From NCBI GenBank assembly GCA_900548495.1, contig URKT01000014.1:1-30769 (forward strand): 30,769 nucleotides of DNA. The letters run 5' to 3'. Positions 1 through 8,144 of the stretch are shown piece after piece. Below the pieces are notes generated by a model that was not told where the DNA came from, did not search any database, and worked only from the letters and a program-made list of their open reading frames with translations. Every line of letters begins with the position of its first letter. Position 1 is the first letter of the stretch. The DNA is from an uncultured Collinsella sp. Its GTDB lineage: Bacteria; Actinomycetota; Coriobacteriia; Coriobacteriales; Coriobacteriaceae. Made by a program: the position numbers and the translations under genes.

Positions 1-18
1 GATGTGTATAAGAGACAG
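1..18. other. Nextera transposon-end adapter remnant
   Basis: The first 18 bases match bases 2-19 of the Tn5 mosaic end used in Nextera libraries (GATGTGTATAAGAGACAG). This is sequencing-library sequence left at the end of an assembled contig. Nothing to its left is known, and the few bases that follow could be chimeric. Bases 19-180 hold no gene that I can support. Confidence 0.93.
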
Positions 19-180
19 ACATTAAGTGGCCTTCGGCTCGTGCGGAATCTACGGAAAACTCGCCCTGCCCCTCCCGGCCGGAGCTACGTTGCCTTTGCTG
101 CGAATCCTCGTGTCCGTTGAGCGACGCGCCCCACTCATAATGCTTGGGTCGGTGGGCTGATGATTTTGGGTCCCGTTGGG

Positions 181-1317
181 CTACAGGGTTGAAACGAAGT
201 TGGACAGGCGGCTGAGGCCTTCGTCCAGATCTTGGTCGGAGACGCAGTAGCTTAGGCGGATGTGGCCTTCGGTGCCGAAGCAGTTTCCGGGGACTAGGGC
301 TACGTTGGCCTCTTTGATGGCTTTGATGCAGAAGTCTTCGCTGGTTAGGCCGAATTGTTTGATGCTCGGGAAAGTGTAGAAGGCTCCTGCGGGTTCTACT
401 ACGTCGAGGCCCATGGCGTCTAAGGCTGCGAGCACGCGTTCGCGGCGGGCTCGGTAGACATTGAGCATGGGGGCTGGGTCGACGGTCAGGGCTCGCGCTG
501 CGGCGTCCATCTCAAAGGAGACGGCGCTCGATACTAGGTATTGGTGGGCTTTTGCGATCTCGGCGATGACGGGGGCTGCCGCTGCGAGCCAGCCCAAGCG
601 CCAGCCGGTCATGGCCCAGGGCTTGGAGAAGCTCTCGATAACCACCGTCTGATCGCGAAGCTCCGGGTGGCGCTGGGCAAAGCGCTCATAGCCATCCACA
701 TAGACCAGACGGTTGTACACATCGTCGCAGACCACGTAGATGCCCGCCCGCTTCGCCACGCGCGCCACGGCGTCGAGCGATGCCGCGTTGAGGATGCAGC
801 CCGTGGGATTGTTGGGCGAACAGATGACGATGGCCTTGGTCGCCGGTGTCACGCAAGCACGAAGTGCGTCTTCATCAATCTGGAATTGCGCAGGCTCCGT
901 ATCCAAAAAGACCGCTTTGGCGTGGTTGGCCACGACGATGCTCTCGTACAGGCCAAAGGCCGGCGTGGGGATGATGACCTCGTCGCCGGGGTTGAGCATA
1001 GCCATGAATGCTGCCGACAGGGCCTCGGTCGCGCCGTTGGTCAGGATGACCTCGTCGGCCGAAAACGCCAGGTCCGCGTCCCCCATATATTTGGACAGTG
1101 CCTCGCGCAGGGCGGGACGGCCGTTGTTGGGCGGATAGTGCGTGTCGCCGCGGTCGAGCGAGGCCGTCACCTCGGCGCTAATCACATCGGGCGTGGGAAA
1201 ATCGGGCTCGCCAAGCGCAAGTGCGATGCACCCCGGGTGCTGGGCGGCGAGCGCATTGATCCGACGGATGCCGGAGGGCTTGAGCGTGGCAAGCGAGGTA
1301 TTCATGGGCAGACGCAT
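181..1317 (-). CDS. PLP-dependent class I/II aminotransferase
   Basis: A fold-type I pyridoxal-phosphate aminotransferase of 378 residues, the usual size for aspartate/aromatic aminotransferases of subgroup I-gamma. Visible landmarks are GEPDFPTP near 36-43, the SPNNPTG motif at 167-173, CDDVY at 197-201, the PLP lysine in SFSKPWAMTGWRLGW (K232) and R240, which in this family contacts the substrate carboxylate. It should transfer an amino group between an amino acid and a 2-oxo acid in the cytosol; the substrate cannot be told from sequence. The ATG at 1317 has AAAGGA five bases upstream, which favours it over the internal ATG at 1305. It is divergent from the next gene across about 90 bp. 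Confidence 0.92.
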   Translation of the reverse strand: MRLPMNTSLATLKPSGIRRINALAAQHPGCIALALGEPDFPTPDVISAEVTASLDRGDTHYPPNNGRPALREALSKYMGDADLAFSADEVILTNGATEALSAAFMAMLNPGDEVIIPTPAFGLYESIVVANHAKAVFLDTEPAQFQIDEDALRACVTPATKAIVICSPNNPTGCILNAASLDAVARVAKRAGIYVVCDDVYNRLVYVDGYERFAQRHPELRDQTVVIESFSKPWAMTGWRLGWLAAAAPVIAEIAKAHQYLVSSAVSFEMDAAARALTVDPAPMLNVYRARRERVLAALDAMGLDVVEPAGAFYTFPSIKQFGLTSEDFCIKAIKEANVALVPGNCFGTEGHIRLSYCVSDQDLDEGLSRLSNFVSTL

Positions 1318-1410
1318 GGCGTTCCTTTCGTAAGGGTTGCACTAGGATAGCGCGGCGGAGCGCCACCAGACGGTGTAACCTAAACGGAAACCAACCGGAA
1401 AGGAGGCGGC

Positions 1411-2073
1411 ATGGAGACGACCGCACGCGGCGATGTACCAAAAACGTTGCAAACCATTGCGTATATCAGCATTCCCAATAGCGCCGATCTTGAGTTTTTG
1501 CTCTGGGACCTGCAGGATGCCATCGCCGCCTATGCTCAGCTTTCTGGCGCCGTGCTCCCCCGCCCGATCGATTTGGAGGCGGATGATGCCGACGGCGTTG
1601 CCGATGGCATCGTACTGGCCATTGAAGATGTGGCTGACGATGAGACGTTGACAGCTATCGAGCAGGCTCTTGAGCGCTTTGGCGGTACGGGAACGCGTGT
1701 CTATGCCGCGATTCGAGCCGCGCAAGAGGGCGCTGAGCAGGCGCGTGGGACCGCCGTTCGTCTGTACAAGGCATGCGAGCGCCATGACCAATTGTGGTGC
1801 GGCGGAGTTGTCATCTGTGCCGGTGGCGGCATCGCAGCGCTTCACCATTCCCCACGCATGGGTCTCTTACGCCGGCCTTTTTCGGAAGCGATGGATAAGC
1901 TCGTAGGCGCCGTTCGCATAGGCTGCTCCATTGAACATGCGCAGCTGCTTGGCGGCGGCGATGCCGGTAGTGTCGACGTCGACGGCATGGTGCGCGTCAA
2001 GCCTGCCGTGCCCGCACCAATCTGGCGCGCCATCATCAAACGCCTCGGCACCCATGCTCAATCAAGTATCTAA
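1411..2073 (+). CDS. Flavodoxin-like protein of unknown function
   Basis: A 220-residue protein that I cannot assign to a named enzyme. It starts at an ATG with a strong AAAGGAGG ribosome site. No signal peptide or membrane segment is seen. The middle and C-terminal part (GTGTRVYAAI, then a stretch rich in A, E and Q, then WCGGVVICAGGGI and a proline/arginine-rich turn) resembles from memory the C-terminal half of Clostridial flavodoxin-fold NAD(P)H oxidoreductase-like proteins, where the sequence ends in a glycine-rich turn after a Trp-Gly element. The N-terminal half looks poorly conserved and shows no clear flavin phosphate-binding loop, so it may be a degenerate relative. It ends one base before the convergent glycosylase gene. 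Confidence 0.8.
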   Translation: METTARGDVPKTLQTIAYISIPNSADLEFLLWDLQDAIAAYAQLSGAVLPRPIDLEADDADGVADGIVLAIEDVADDETLTAIEQALERFGGTGTRVYAAIRAAQEGAEQARGTAVRLYKACERHDQLWCGGVVICAGGGIAALHHSPRMGLLRRPFSEAMDKLVGAVRIGCSIEHAQLLGGGDAGSVDVDGMVRVKPAVPAPIWRAIIKRLGTHAQSSI

Positions 2074-2074
2074 A

Positions 2075-2638
2075 TTAGAGAGCTGCCCAGTCAACGGCCT
2101 CGCGCCAGCGCTCGACAAGGCGTTCCAGGCGCCATGCCGCATTGGCGGGACTTGTCGACGGCAGAACGATGGCCGGCAGCCCCGTGCGCTCTTGCAGGTA
2201 GTGCTTGTAGAGCCGCCCTGCCGTGCCGCCGTTACAGACAACGACCTCGATAGGAGCTGCACCGGTAATACGCTCGGCATGCGCCGGAACGACGTTTTTG
2301 ATGCTCGCGTCGCTTGAGCCCTTAATGTCGCAGCTCTCGATCACATCCCACAGGGCCACGCCGCCGTTCAGCAGCATGGCCCGCTTGGCGGCAATGGAGG
2401 CATCGAGCGTCGCGGGCTCACCGCTTGCCAAAGGATCGCCCTCGTTGGGCGGCACAGGCATACCGAGGCACGTGGCCATCACACGCCAAAAGCGATTCTG
2501 AGGGTTGCCGTAATAAAAGGCATTGGCGCGCGAAAGCACCGAGGGAAACGACCCGAGCACCAAAACGCGCGAGTGCTCGTCAAACACGGGCTCAAACCCA
2601 TGCTCAATATGTTGATAGCCCTCGTCAGATACGGCCAT
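2075..2638 (-). CDS. DNA-deoxyinosine (hypoxanthine) glycosylase, UDG superfamily
   Basis: A 187-residue member of the uracil-DNA glycosylase superfamily, of the type annotated as DNA-deoxyinosine glycosylase (family 6). The active-site loop VLVLGSFPSVLS lies near 25-36 and is followed by YYGNPQNRFWRVM, the family signature in which an Asn/Gln-containing loop contacts the flipped base. Near the end LPSTSPANA is the leucine-loop motif equivalent to the HPSP/S element of other UDGs. It would excise hypoxanthine arising from adenine deamination and so start base excision repair. Only three bases separate its start from the stop of the amylase gene upstream, so the two are probably cotranscribed. 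The substrate is family inference; a mismatch-uracil role is the main alternative. Confidence 0.86.
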   Translation of the reverse strand: MAVSDEGYQHIEHGFEPVFDEHSRVLVLGSFPSVLSRANAFYYGNPQNRFWRVMATCLGMPVPPNEGDPLASGEPATLDASIAAKRAMLLNGGVALWDVIESCDIKGSSDASIKNVVPAHAERITGAAPIEVVVCNGGTAGRLYKHYLQERTGLPAIVLPSTSPANAAWRLERLVERWREAVDWAAL

Positions 2639-2641
2639 GGG

Positions 2642-4018
2642 CTAGGCTCTCAACAGATAGCGCACCTCGTAGGATGCAAGCTCAAGGGTACCCGTCAGCT
2701 CGACCGTGGGCGCATCGTCGGCAAGCAGGTCGACGAAGGACCCGTTGAGCTCGCCGGCGCCAAAGGTGTAAGGCTCACCCACGGCATTCACCGCCACGAG
2801 TACCGTCGCGCCGTCACAGGCGCGCTCGAACAGCAGCTGCTTGTTCTGGATCACCACGTTGCGATAGGCACCGTAGTTGAGAGCACGGGCAGCCGCGTCG
2901 TCGGCCGAGCGAAGGTGCGCAAGCTGCGTGATGAACGCCGTCAGCTCGTTGGGCGCAGGCTCATTGAGCGCAGGTCGCAGCGCCCAGTCGCCATCGGGGC
3001 CACCCTTTTCGCCGGCAATTCCCCACTCGCTGCCATAGTAGACGCACGGGATGCCCGGCATGCCAAAGAGCATGCCGTAGGCGGGACGCAGACACGACTT
3101 GTCGGTGAGGATACTTGCCAGGCGCGGCACATCGTGGTTGTCGACAAACGACAGCAGATGTTTGCCGCGGTAGATGCACCACGGATCGCCGCCAAACTGG
3201 CGGTGCAGCGAATGGGCGATCTCGAACATGTTGACCGAGTTAAAGCTGGAGTACAGGCCCTTGTAGCACTCGTAGTTGGTGCAGGAGTCGAGCATCTCGT
3301 CGTTGACGATTTGGTTGTAGTCGCCGTGGAGCGTCTCGCCGATCAGCACAAAGTCGGGCTTGAGCTCACGGGTAAAGACGTGCAGGCGGCGCATAAAGTC
3401 GCGGTCGAGCATATAGGCAACGTCCAGGCGCAGGCCGTCGACGCCAAAGACCTCGGCCCAGCGGCGCACGGACTCGAGCAGGTAATCGACCACGGCAGGG
3501 TTTTGCAAGTTGAGCTTCACGAGCTCAAAATGGCCTTCCCAGCCCTCGTACCAAAAGCCATCGCCATAGCAGGAATCGCCGTCAAAGCTAATGTGGAACC
3601 AGTCCTTGTACGGCGAGTCCCACTTGCGCTCCTGCACATCGCGGAAGGCCCAAAAACCGCGGCCGACGTGGTTGAAGACGGCATCGAACACCACGCGGAT
3701 GCCATGGGCATGCAGCGTGTCGCATACGGCGGCAAAGTCGGCGTCCCCACCCAGGCGACGGTCGATATGGCGCAGGCTGCGTGTATCGTAGCCGTGGCTA
3801 TCAGATTCGAGCGGTGGGTTGATAAGCACAGCGCCAACGCCGAGTTCCTGCATGTAGTCGGCCCATTGGGCGACCTTCATGATAGGAGCATCGGGGTTGG
3901 GCGCGGCGTTGGCAGCCTGGGCGAGCTCATCCTCGGCAACGGGCGCGGCGTTTTCGCGCGGAGCCCCGCAAAAGCCCAGCGGATAGATCTGATAGAACGT
4001 CGTCTCGTATGCCCACAT
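2642..4018 (-). CDS. GH13 alpha-glucosidase / neopullulanase-like amylase
   Basis: An alpha-amylase family (GH13) glycoside hydrolase of 458 residues. All four conserved regions are present: FDAVFNH (111-117), GLRLDVAY with nucleophile D199, LIGETLHG with acid/base E228, and SFVDNHD with D296. There is no signal peptide, so it should act in the cytosol on imported malto-oligosaccharides. It is shorter than the amylases with an N-terminal starch-binding or cyclomaltodextrinase domain: the catalytic barrel starts almost at residue 1 (WAYETTFYQIYPLGF). A C-terminal beta domain of roughly 80 residues follows. GGGAGG-like ribosome site CGGGAGG lies five bases before the ATG. The exact substrate (maltodextrin, pullulan fragments, trehalose-like) is not decided by sequence. 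Confidence 0.93.
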   Translation of the reverse strand: MWAYETTFYQIYPLGFCGAPRENAAPVAEDELAQAANAAPNPDAPIMKVAQWADYMQELGVGAVLINPPLESDSHGYDTRSLRHIDRRLGGDADFAAVCDTLHAHGIRVVFDAVFNHVGRGFWAFRDVQERKWDSPYKDWFHISFDGDSCYGDGFWYEGWEGHFELVKLNLQNPAVVDYLLESVRRWAEVFGVDGLRLDVAYMLDRDFMRRLHVFTRELKPDFVLIGETLHGDYNQIVNDEMLDSCTNYECYKGLYSSFNSVNMFEIAHSLHRQFGGDPWCIYRGKHLLSFVDNHDVPRLASILTDKSCLRPAYGMLFGMPGIPCVYYGSEWGIAGEKGGPDGDWALRPALNEPAPNELTAFITQLAHLRSADDAAARALNYGAYRNVVIQNKQLLFERACDGATVLVAVNAVGEPYTFGAGELNGSFVDLLADDAPTVELTGTLELASYEVRYLLRA

Positions 4019-4089
4019 AACAGCCTCCCGGTAAGCTCAACACAACGACATCCATTGTATGCCCAGCTTGTATCCTCTCCCCCAAAATA

Positions 4090-4156
4090 AGTTGCGGTGG
4101 AATAGTTCCTGCTTGGACCTTCAGAGGCCTTAAACAGGAACTATTCCACCGCAACT
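4090..4156. repeat. Perfect 22-bp inverted repeat (REP-like hairpin)
   Basis: Bases 4090-4111 and 4135-4156 are exact reverse complements of each other (22 bp, starting AGTTGCGGTGGAATAG) around a 23-base loop. It fills the gap between the sotB stop and the amylase gene. There is no T-run on either strand, so it is not a standard intrinsic terminator, though it could still stop or protect sotB mRNA. The perfect arms suggest a recent or maintained repeat element. Confidence 0.85.
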
Positions 4157-4171
4157 GATGAGGAAACGTGA

Positions 4172-5368
4172 TTAGGCGACAGACTTTGCGCGGCGTATGG
4201 CCGGGAACATCACCGTGATGGCAAGGATGACGCCCACGACGGCAATCGACCCGCCCGCGAAGCCGATCCAGGCGATACCGGGACCCGAAACCACGGCTCC
4301 GCCGATCGCGGTACCCGTGCCGATACCGAGGTTGAACAGGCCCGAGAAGATCGACATGGCGACGGCCGACGAATCTGCCGGCGTGTGCTTGATGAGCTCG
4401 GCCTGAAACGCCACGTTAAAGGCCGTGGCGCAGCAACCCCACAGTGCGCAGACGGCAAGCACTGTCACGAGCGACGATGCGGCCGGCCCCATGAGCAGCA
4501 GGGCCACCGGCACGCCGGAGAGCGTGATAGCCAAGAACGGGAAGCGATGCCCATCGAACAGGCGGCCGAACAGCCAGCTTCCGAGCAGACCGGAGCAGCC
4601 GAACGCCGTCAGCGTCATGGTGATAGCGTTTGCGTCGACATGGGCGACCTGAGCCAGGAAAGGCTCGATATAGCTGTAGCTTGCGTAATAGCCGGTCGCC
4701 ATGAAGACCGTGACTGCGTAGAGCGCGATGAGGAGCGGGTTCTTGAGCAGCTCGGGCAGCTGTTTGACGGTAAAGCGCTCACCCGCCGGCATGGCCGGGA
4801 ACACCGCTGCCTGGTAGACGGCCGCGATGGCTGAGAGGCCCCCGACCACGGCAAACGTCATGCGCCAGCCCACGGCCAAGCCAATGGCGCGACCGAGAGG
4901 CAGGCCAAAGATCTGCGCGATGGACGAGCCCGTAGCAATCATGCTGATGGCGAGCGCGCCGTGGCGAGTGTCGACCAGGCGCGAGGCCATAATCGAGGCG
5001 ACTGACCAGAACACGGCATGTGCGCAAGCGACCACCAGGCGCGCGCAGACCAGGATGGGATAGGTCGGCGCCACAGCGGACAGGAACTGACCGAGCGAGA
5101 ACACGGCAAGCACACCCAGCAGCATCCGCTTAAACTCGAAACGCGAAGCGAACACCATGAGCGGCAACGACAGCAGCATGACGCCCCAGGCATAGACCGA
5201 GATCATGATGCCCGCCTGGGCCTCGGTGAGCGAGAACGACGCGGCGATATCAGTCAAAAGGCCGATGGGCATAAACTCCGACGTGTTGAACACGAACGCA
5301 CAGCAGGTGAGCCCGACGAGTGGGAGCCACTGCCTGAGCGTGATGCCGTCTTGCCTTGCCTGACTCAT
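4172..5368 (-). CDS. sotB: Sugar efflux transporter, MFS DHA1 family (SotB-like)
   Basis: A major facilitator of 398 residues with about 12 hydrophobic segments. The N-terminal run FVFNTSEFMPIGLLTDIA, the block AHAVFWSVASIMASRLV, the motif GLPLGRAIGLAVGWRMTF and SYIEPFLAQV match the SotB/YdeA sugar efflux family of Enterobacteria closely. These carriers export arabinose, lactose or IPTG-like sugars; some relatives export drugs. An upstream in-frame TTG at 5383 would add five residues, but GGAG lies nine bases before the ATG at 5368 and overlaps that TTG, so 5368 is preferred. It stands alone between feoB and the amylase gene, with its own promoter candidate. Confidence 0.9.
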   Translation of the reverse strand: MSQARQDGITLRQWLPLVGLTCCAFVFNTSEFMPIGLLTDIAASFSLTEAQAGIMISVYAWGVMLLSLPLMVFASRFEFKRMLLGVLAVFSLGQFLSAVAPTYPILVCARLVVACAHAVFWSVASIMASRLVDTRHGALAISMIATGSSIAQIFGLPLGRAIGLAVGWRMTFAVVGGLSAIAAVYQAAVFPAMPAGERFTVKQLPELLKNPLLIALYAVTVFMATGYYASYSYIEPFLAQVAHVDANAITMTLTAFGCSGLLGSWLFGRLFDGHRFPFLAITLSGVPVALLLMGPAASSLVTVLAVCALWGCCATAFNVAFQAELIKHTPADSSAVAMSIFSGLFNLGIGTGTAIGGAVVSGPGIAWIGFAGGSIAVVGVILAITVMFPAIRRAKSVA

Positions 5369-5401
5369 ATATAACGTCTCCAATCATTTTGAGCGGAGGC
5401 G

Positions 5402-5431
5402 ATTATATAGCAACGGCCCCGCATCCGTCAG
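5402..5431 (-). promoter_or_regulatory. Candidate sigma-70 promoter for sotB
   Basis: On the minus strand a perfect TATAAT (5407-5402) follows CTGACG (5431-5426) with an 18-base spacer. It would start transcription about 25-30 bases before the sotB ATG. The -35 box falls inside the hairpin loop downstream of feoB, so terminator and promoter overlap. Confidence 0.6.
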
Positions 5432-5448
5432 CAACAGATGCGGGGCCG
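5414..5448 (-). terminator. Hairpin after feoB
   Basis: CGGCCCCGCATC (5414-5425) pairs perfectly with 5437-5448 around an 11-base loop. It lies 42 bases downstream of the feoB stop on the minus strand. The trailing sequence is TTGC and not a run of T, so it is a weak terminator by sequence. Confidence 0.6.
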
Positions 5449-5489
5449 AAAACAATTCGATACACAGAGGTTGCGCCGTCAATAAATAA

Positions 5490-7850
5490 CTAAGCCAACC
5501 CCAGCACTATGCCCGCCGAATGCACGATAAACGCCACGATCCAGGCGACCGCCACCTGAAACGCGAACACCGCTACGGCGTAGCGTCCGCCCAGCTCGCT
5601 CTTAACGGCACCGATGGCTGCCACGCACGGCGGATACAGCAGCGTAAAGACCAGGAACACGTAGGCGGTAAACGGCGAAAACATGGTCGACAGCGCCGCG
5701 GGCGAGGTTGCGCCCAAAAGCACGGTGAGGGTCGAAATGACGCTCTCCTTGGCAATAAGTCCGGTGACGAGCGCCGTGGATGCACGCCAGTCGCCAAAGC
5801 CAAGCGGCGCCAACGCCGGCGCGATGATGCTGCCGAGGCCCGCAAGCAGGCTTTGCGACTGATCGGCGACCACATTAAAGCGGATATCGAACGTCTGAAG
5901 GAACCAGATGACCACAGTCGCGGCAAAGATAATGGTAAAGGCCTTGGTAATAAAGTCTTTGGCCTTATCCCATGCCAGCATCACTGTCGTCTTGATGCTC
6001 GGCAGGCGGTAATTGGGAAGCTCCATGATAAATGGCACCGGATCGCCCTTAAATGCCGTGCGGTTGAGCACCAAAGCCGCAATGCAGCCGACCACGATAC
6101 CGATCAGATAGAGCGAGACCATGGCGGGAACCGTCGCCTGTGGGAAAAACGCCCCGCACAGCAGACCGTAGACCGGCAACTTGGCCGAGCAGCTCATGAA
6201 CGGCGTGAGCATGACCGTCATCTTGCGGTCGTGCTCGGATGGGAGCGTACGGGTCGACATGATAGCCGGCACGGTGCAGCCAAAACCGACGAGCATGGGC
6301 ACAAAGCTGCGGCCCGACAGGCCAAAGCGACGCAGCACCTTATCCATGACAAAGGCAACACGCGCCATGTAGCCCGAGTCCTCCAGAATGGAGAGGAACA
6401 AAAAGAGCACGACGATAATCGGCAGGAAGGTCAACACACTGCCCACACCCGTAAGCACACCGTCGACAGCCAGCGAGCGCACCACGTCGTTGGTGCCGAA
6501 CGCCTTGAGGCCCGCATCGGCCGAGGCGATGACGGCAGCGATGCCGTCCTCCATGAGTCCCTGCAACGCCGCGCCAATCACGCCAAACGTCAGCCAAAAG
6601 ACGAGGCCCATGATCACCAGGAACGCCGGAATGGCTGTGTAACGACCTGTCAGGATGCGGTCGATCTTGACGGAGCGCACGTGCTCGCGGCTCTCGTGCG
6701 GCTTGACGACGCAACGCCCACACACGTCGCCGATAAAGCTAAAGCGCATATCGGCCAGCGCGGACAGGCGGTCGGTGCCGGCCTCGCCCTCCATCTGGGT
6801 AATGATGTGCTCGATGGCGTCGAGCTCGTTGCGATCCAGGTGAAGCGCCTCGGTCACCAGCTCGTCGCCCTCAACCAGCTTGGTCGCCGCAAAACGCACG
6901 GGAATGTGCGCCGTCGCGGCATGGTCCTCGATAAGGTTGGCGATGCCGTGGATGCAGCGATGCAGTGCGCCGCCGTCTGGGCCATCAGGTGCGCAGAAGT
7001 CCAGGCGGCCGGGACGCTCGCGGAAACGCGCCACATGCAAGGCATGGTCCACCAGCTCGCCGATACCCTCGTTGCGGGCAGCACTAATGGGAACAACGGG
7101 CACGCCCAACAGACTCTCGAGCAGGTTGACGTCCACGGCGCCGCCGTTGGCGGTCACCTCGTCCATCATGTTGAGCGCGATGACCATAGGACGGTCGAGC
7201 TCCATGAGCTGCAGTGTCAGGTACAGATTACGCTCGATGTTGGTAGCGTCAATGATGTCGATGATGGCGTCCGGACGCTCGTCGAGGATGAACTGACGGC
7301 TCACGACCTCTTCGCCTGTGTACGGCGACAGGGAGTAAATGCCAGGCAGGTCGGTAACGCTCGCCTCGGGATGGTTACGGATGGTGCCATCTTTGCGGTC
7401 GACCGTCACGCCGGGAAAGTTACCGACGTGCTGGTTGGAGCCCGTCAGCTGGTTGAATAACGTGGTCTTGCCGCAGTTTTGGTTGCCGGCGAGGGCAAAG
7501 TGCAGCGGCGCGCCCTCGGGCACGGCCGTCTTTGCCGCACGGGGCGAATACGTCCCCTCGCCCAGGGCCGGATGCTCCGTCGTGCCGATTGCGGCGTTAG
7601 CGCGCGGACCCGTATCGGTGTCGTGAATACCCACGAGCTCGATGCGAGCGGCATCGTCCTTGCGCAGTGTCAACTCGTAGCCACGCAGGCGGATCTCGAG
7701 CGGATCGCCCATGGGGGCGTACTTCATCATGGTGACTTCGGTGCCCGGCGTTAGACCCATGTCCAAAATATGCTGTCGGAGTGCCTGATCGTCCGATGCC
7801 ACCGATGCGACAACGGCGTCCTTTCCAATCTCGAGTGTATCGAGCTTCAC
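5490..7850 (-). CDS. feoB: Ferrous iron transporter, FeoA-FeoB fusion
   Basis: A membrane Fe2+ importer of 786 residues. Residues 1-75 form a FeoA-like SH3 domain (LRQHILDMGLTPGTEVTMMK, then MGDPLEIRLRGYELTLRKDDA), normally a separate protein. An Ala/Gly/Pro linker leads to a G-protein domain with G1 GNQNCGKT (122-129), G3 DLPG (167-170) and G4 NMMD (227-230), then the helical spacer and the membrane part with two Gate motifs (one includes VPMLVGFGCTVPAIM, containing a conserved Cys). I chose GTG at 7850: GGAGG lies nine bases upstream and the FeoA domain starts right there. A longer reading frame upstream lacks conserved sequence and would place the ribosome site inside the gene. No separate feoA or feoC was seen nearby. 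Confidence 0.95.
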   Translation of the reverse strand: MKLDTLEIGKDAVVASVASDDQALRQHILDMGLTPGTEVTMMKYAPMGDPLEIRLRGYELTLRKDDAARIELVGIHDTDTGPRANAAIGTTEHPALGEGTYSPRAAKTAVPEGAPLHFALAGNQNCGKTTLFNQLTGSNQHVGNFPGVTVDRKDGTIRNHPEASVTDLPGIYSLSPYTGEEVVSRQFILDERPDAIIDIIDATNIERNLYLTLQLMELDRPMVIALNMMDEVTANGGAVDVNLLESLLGVPVVPISAARNEGIGELVDHALHVARFRERPGRLDFCAPDGPDGGALHRCIHGIANLIEDHAATAHIPVRFAATKLVEGDELVTEALHLDRNELDAIEHIITQMEGEAGTDRLSALADMRFSFIGDVCGRCVVKPHESREHVRSVKIDRILTGRYTAIPAFLVIMGLVFWLTFGVIGAALQGLMEDGIAAVIASADAGLKAFGTNDVVRSLAVDGVLTGVGSVLTFLPIIVVLFLFLSILEDSGYMARVAFVMDKVLRRFGLSGRSFVPMLVGFGCTVPAIMSTRTLPSEHDRKMTVMLTPFMSCSAKLPVYGLLCGAFFPQATVPAMVSLYLIGIVVGCIAALVLNRTAFKGDPVPFIMELPNYRLPSIKTTVMLAWDKAKDFITKAFTIIFAATVVIWFLQTFDIRFNVVADQSQSLLAGLGSIIAPALAPLGFGDWRASTALVTGLIAKESVISTLTVLLGATSPAALSTMFSPFTAYVFLVFTLLYPPCVAAIGAVKSELGGRYAVAVFAFQVAVAWIVAFIVHSAGIVLGLA

Positions 7851-7892
7851 GTCCGTGTTCCTCCCCCGGCGCCCGCAGGGCGTTGTATTTAT

Positions 7893-7926
7893 GTTCACCA
7901 TGGCTAACCGTTTGCCATGGCTAACC
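7893..7926 (-). promoter_or_regulatory. Tandem operator-like palindromes in the feoAB leader
   Basis: Two copies of CCATGGCTAACC (7898-7909 and 7915-7926) sit 17 bp apart between the promoter and the feoAB start. Each is the right part of an imperfect 16-bp palindrome centred on CCATGG; the second, GTTTGCCATGGCTAAC, has a single mismatch. The half-site GCTAACC matches the right half of DtxR/IdeR iron boxes, so binding by an iron-dependent repressor is a reasonable inference. The left halves fit that consensus poorly. Confidence 0.55.
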
Positions 7927-7940
7927 AATTTTAAACTTAC

Positions 7941-7970
7941 ATGATAGCGTGAACACACAACGACGTTCAA
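7941..7970 (-). promoter_or_regulatory. Candidate feoAB promoter
   Basis: On the minus strand TTGAAC (7970-7965) and TATCAT (7946-7941) are separated by 18 bases. Transcription would start near 7933, just before the two operator-like palindromes, leaving a leader of about 80 bases ahead of the GTG start. Confidence 0.55.
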
Positions 7971-7985
7971 TCGACAGATTGCTGC

Positions 7986-8080
7986 AAGGAACGTCCCCAA
8001 GTGCCGGCACAAAAGGAACGTCCCCGAGTGCCAAGTGCCGCAAGAGTGTCCCTTTCGACTAGTCGCTTAAGAACGTCCCC
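7986..8080. repeat. Three copies of an AAGGAACGTCCCC element
   Basis: AAGGAACGTCCCC occurs at 7986-7998 and 8013-8025, and a variant with one base missing at 8069-8080. The first two flank the palindrome GTGCCGGCAC (8001-8010), and further AAGTGCC words lie around them. No reading frame of note crosses the segment. The core (GGGGACGTTCC on the other strand) resembles dispersed intergenic repeats associated with REP-type elements in other bacteria, which is recollection and not a search result. Confidence 0.6.
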
Positions 8081-8144
8081 AATGACTACCTACGCCAAGC
8101 CCTTGACAGCTAGGACGATGCCGATGTCTTGGAACCGACAGCGA

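Noticed and set aside
2573..4090. 505-codon open frame on the plus strand opposite the GH13 gene
   Set aside because: It mirrors the amylase gene on the other strand, shows no known motif and has no ribosome site. Long antisense frames are common where codons end mostly in C or G.
5520..7460. 646-codon open frame on the plus strand opposite feoB
   Set aside because: The product is a low-complexity mix of His, Arg, Gln and Asp without family features, while feoB on the other strand has all expected motifs.
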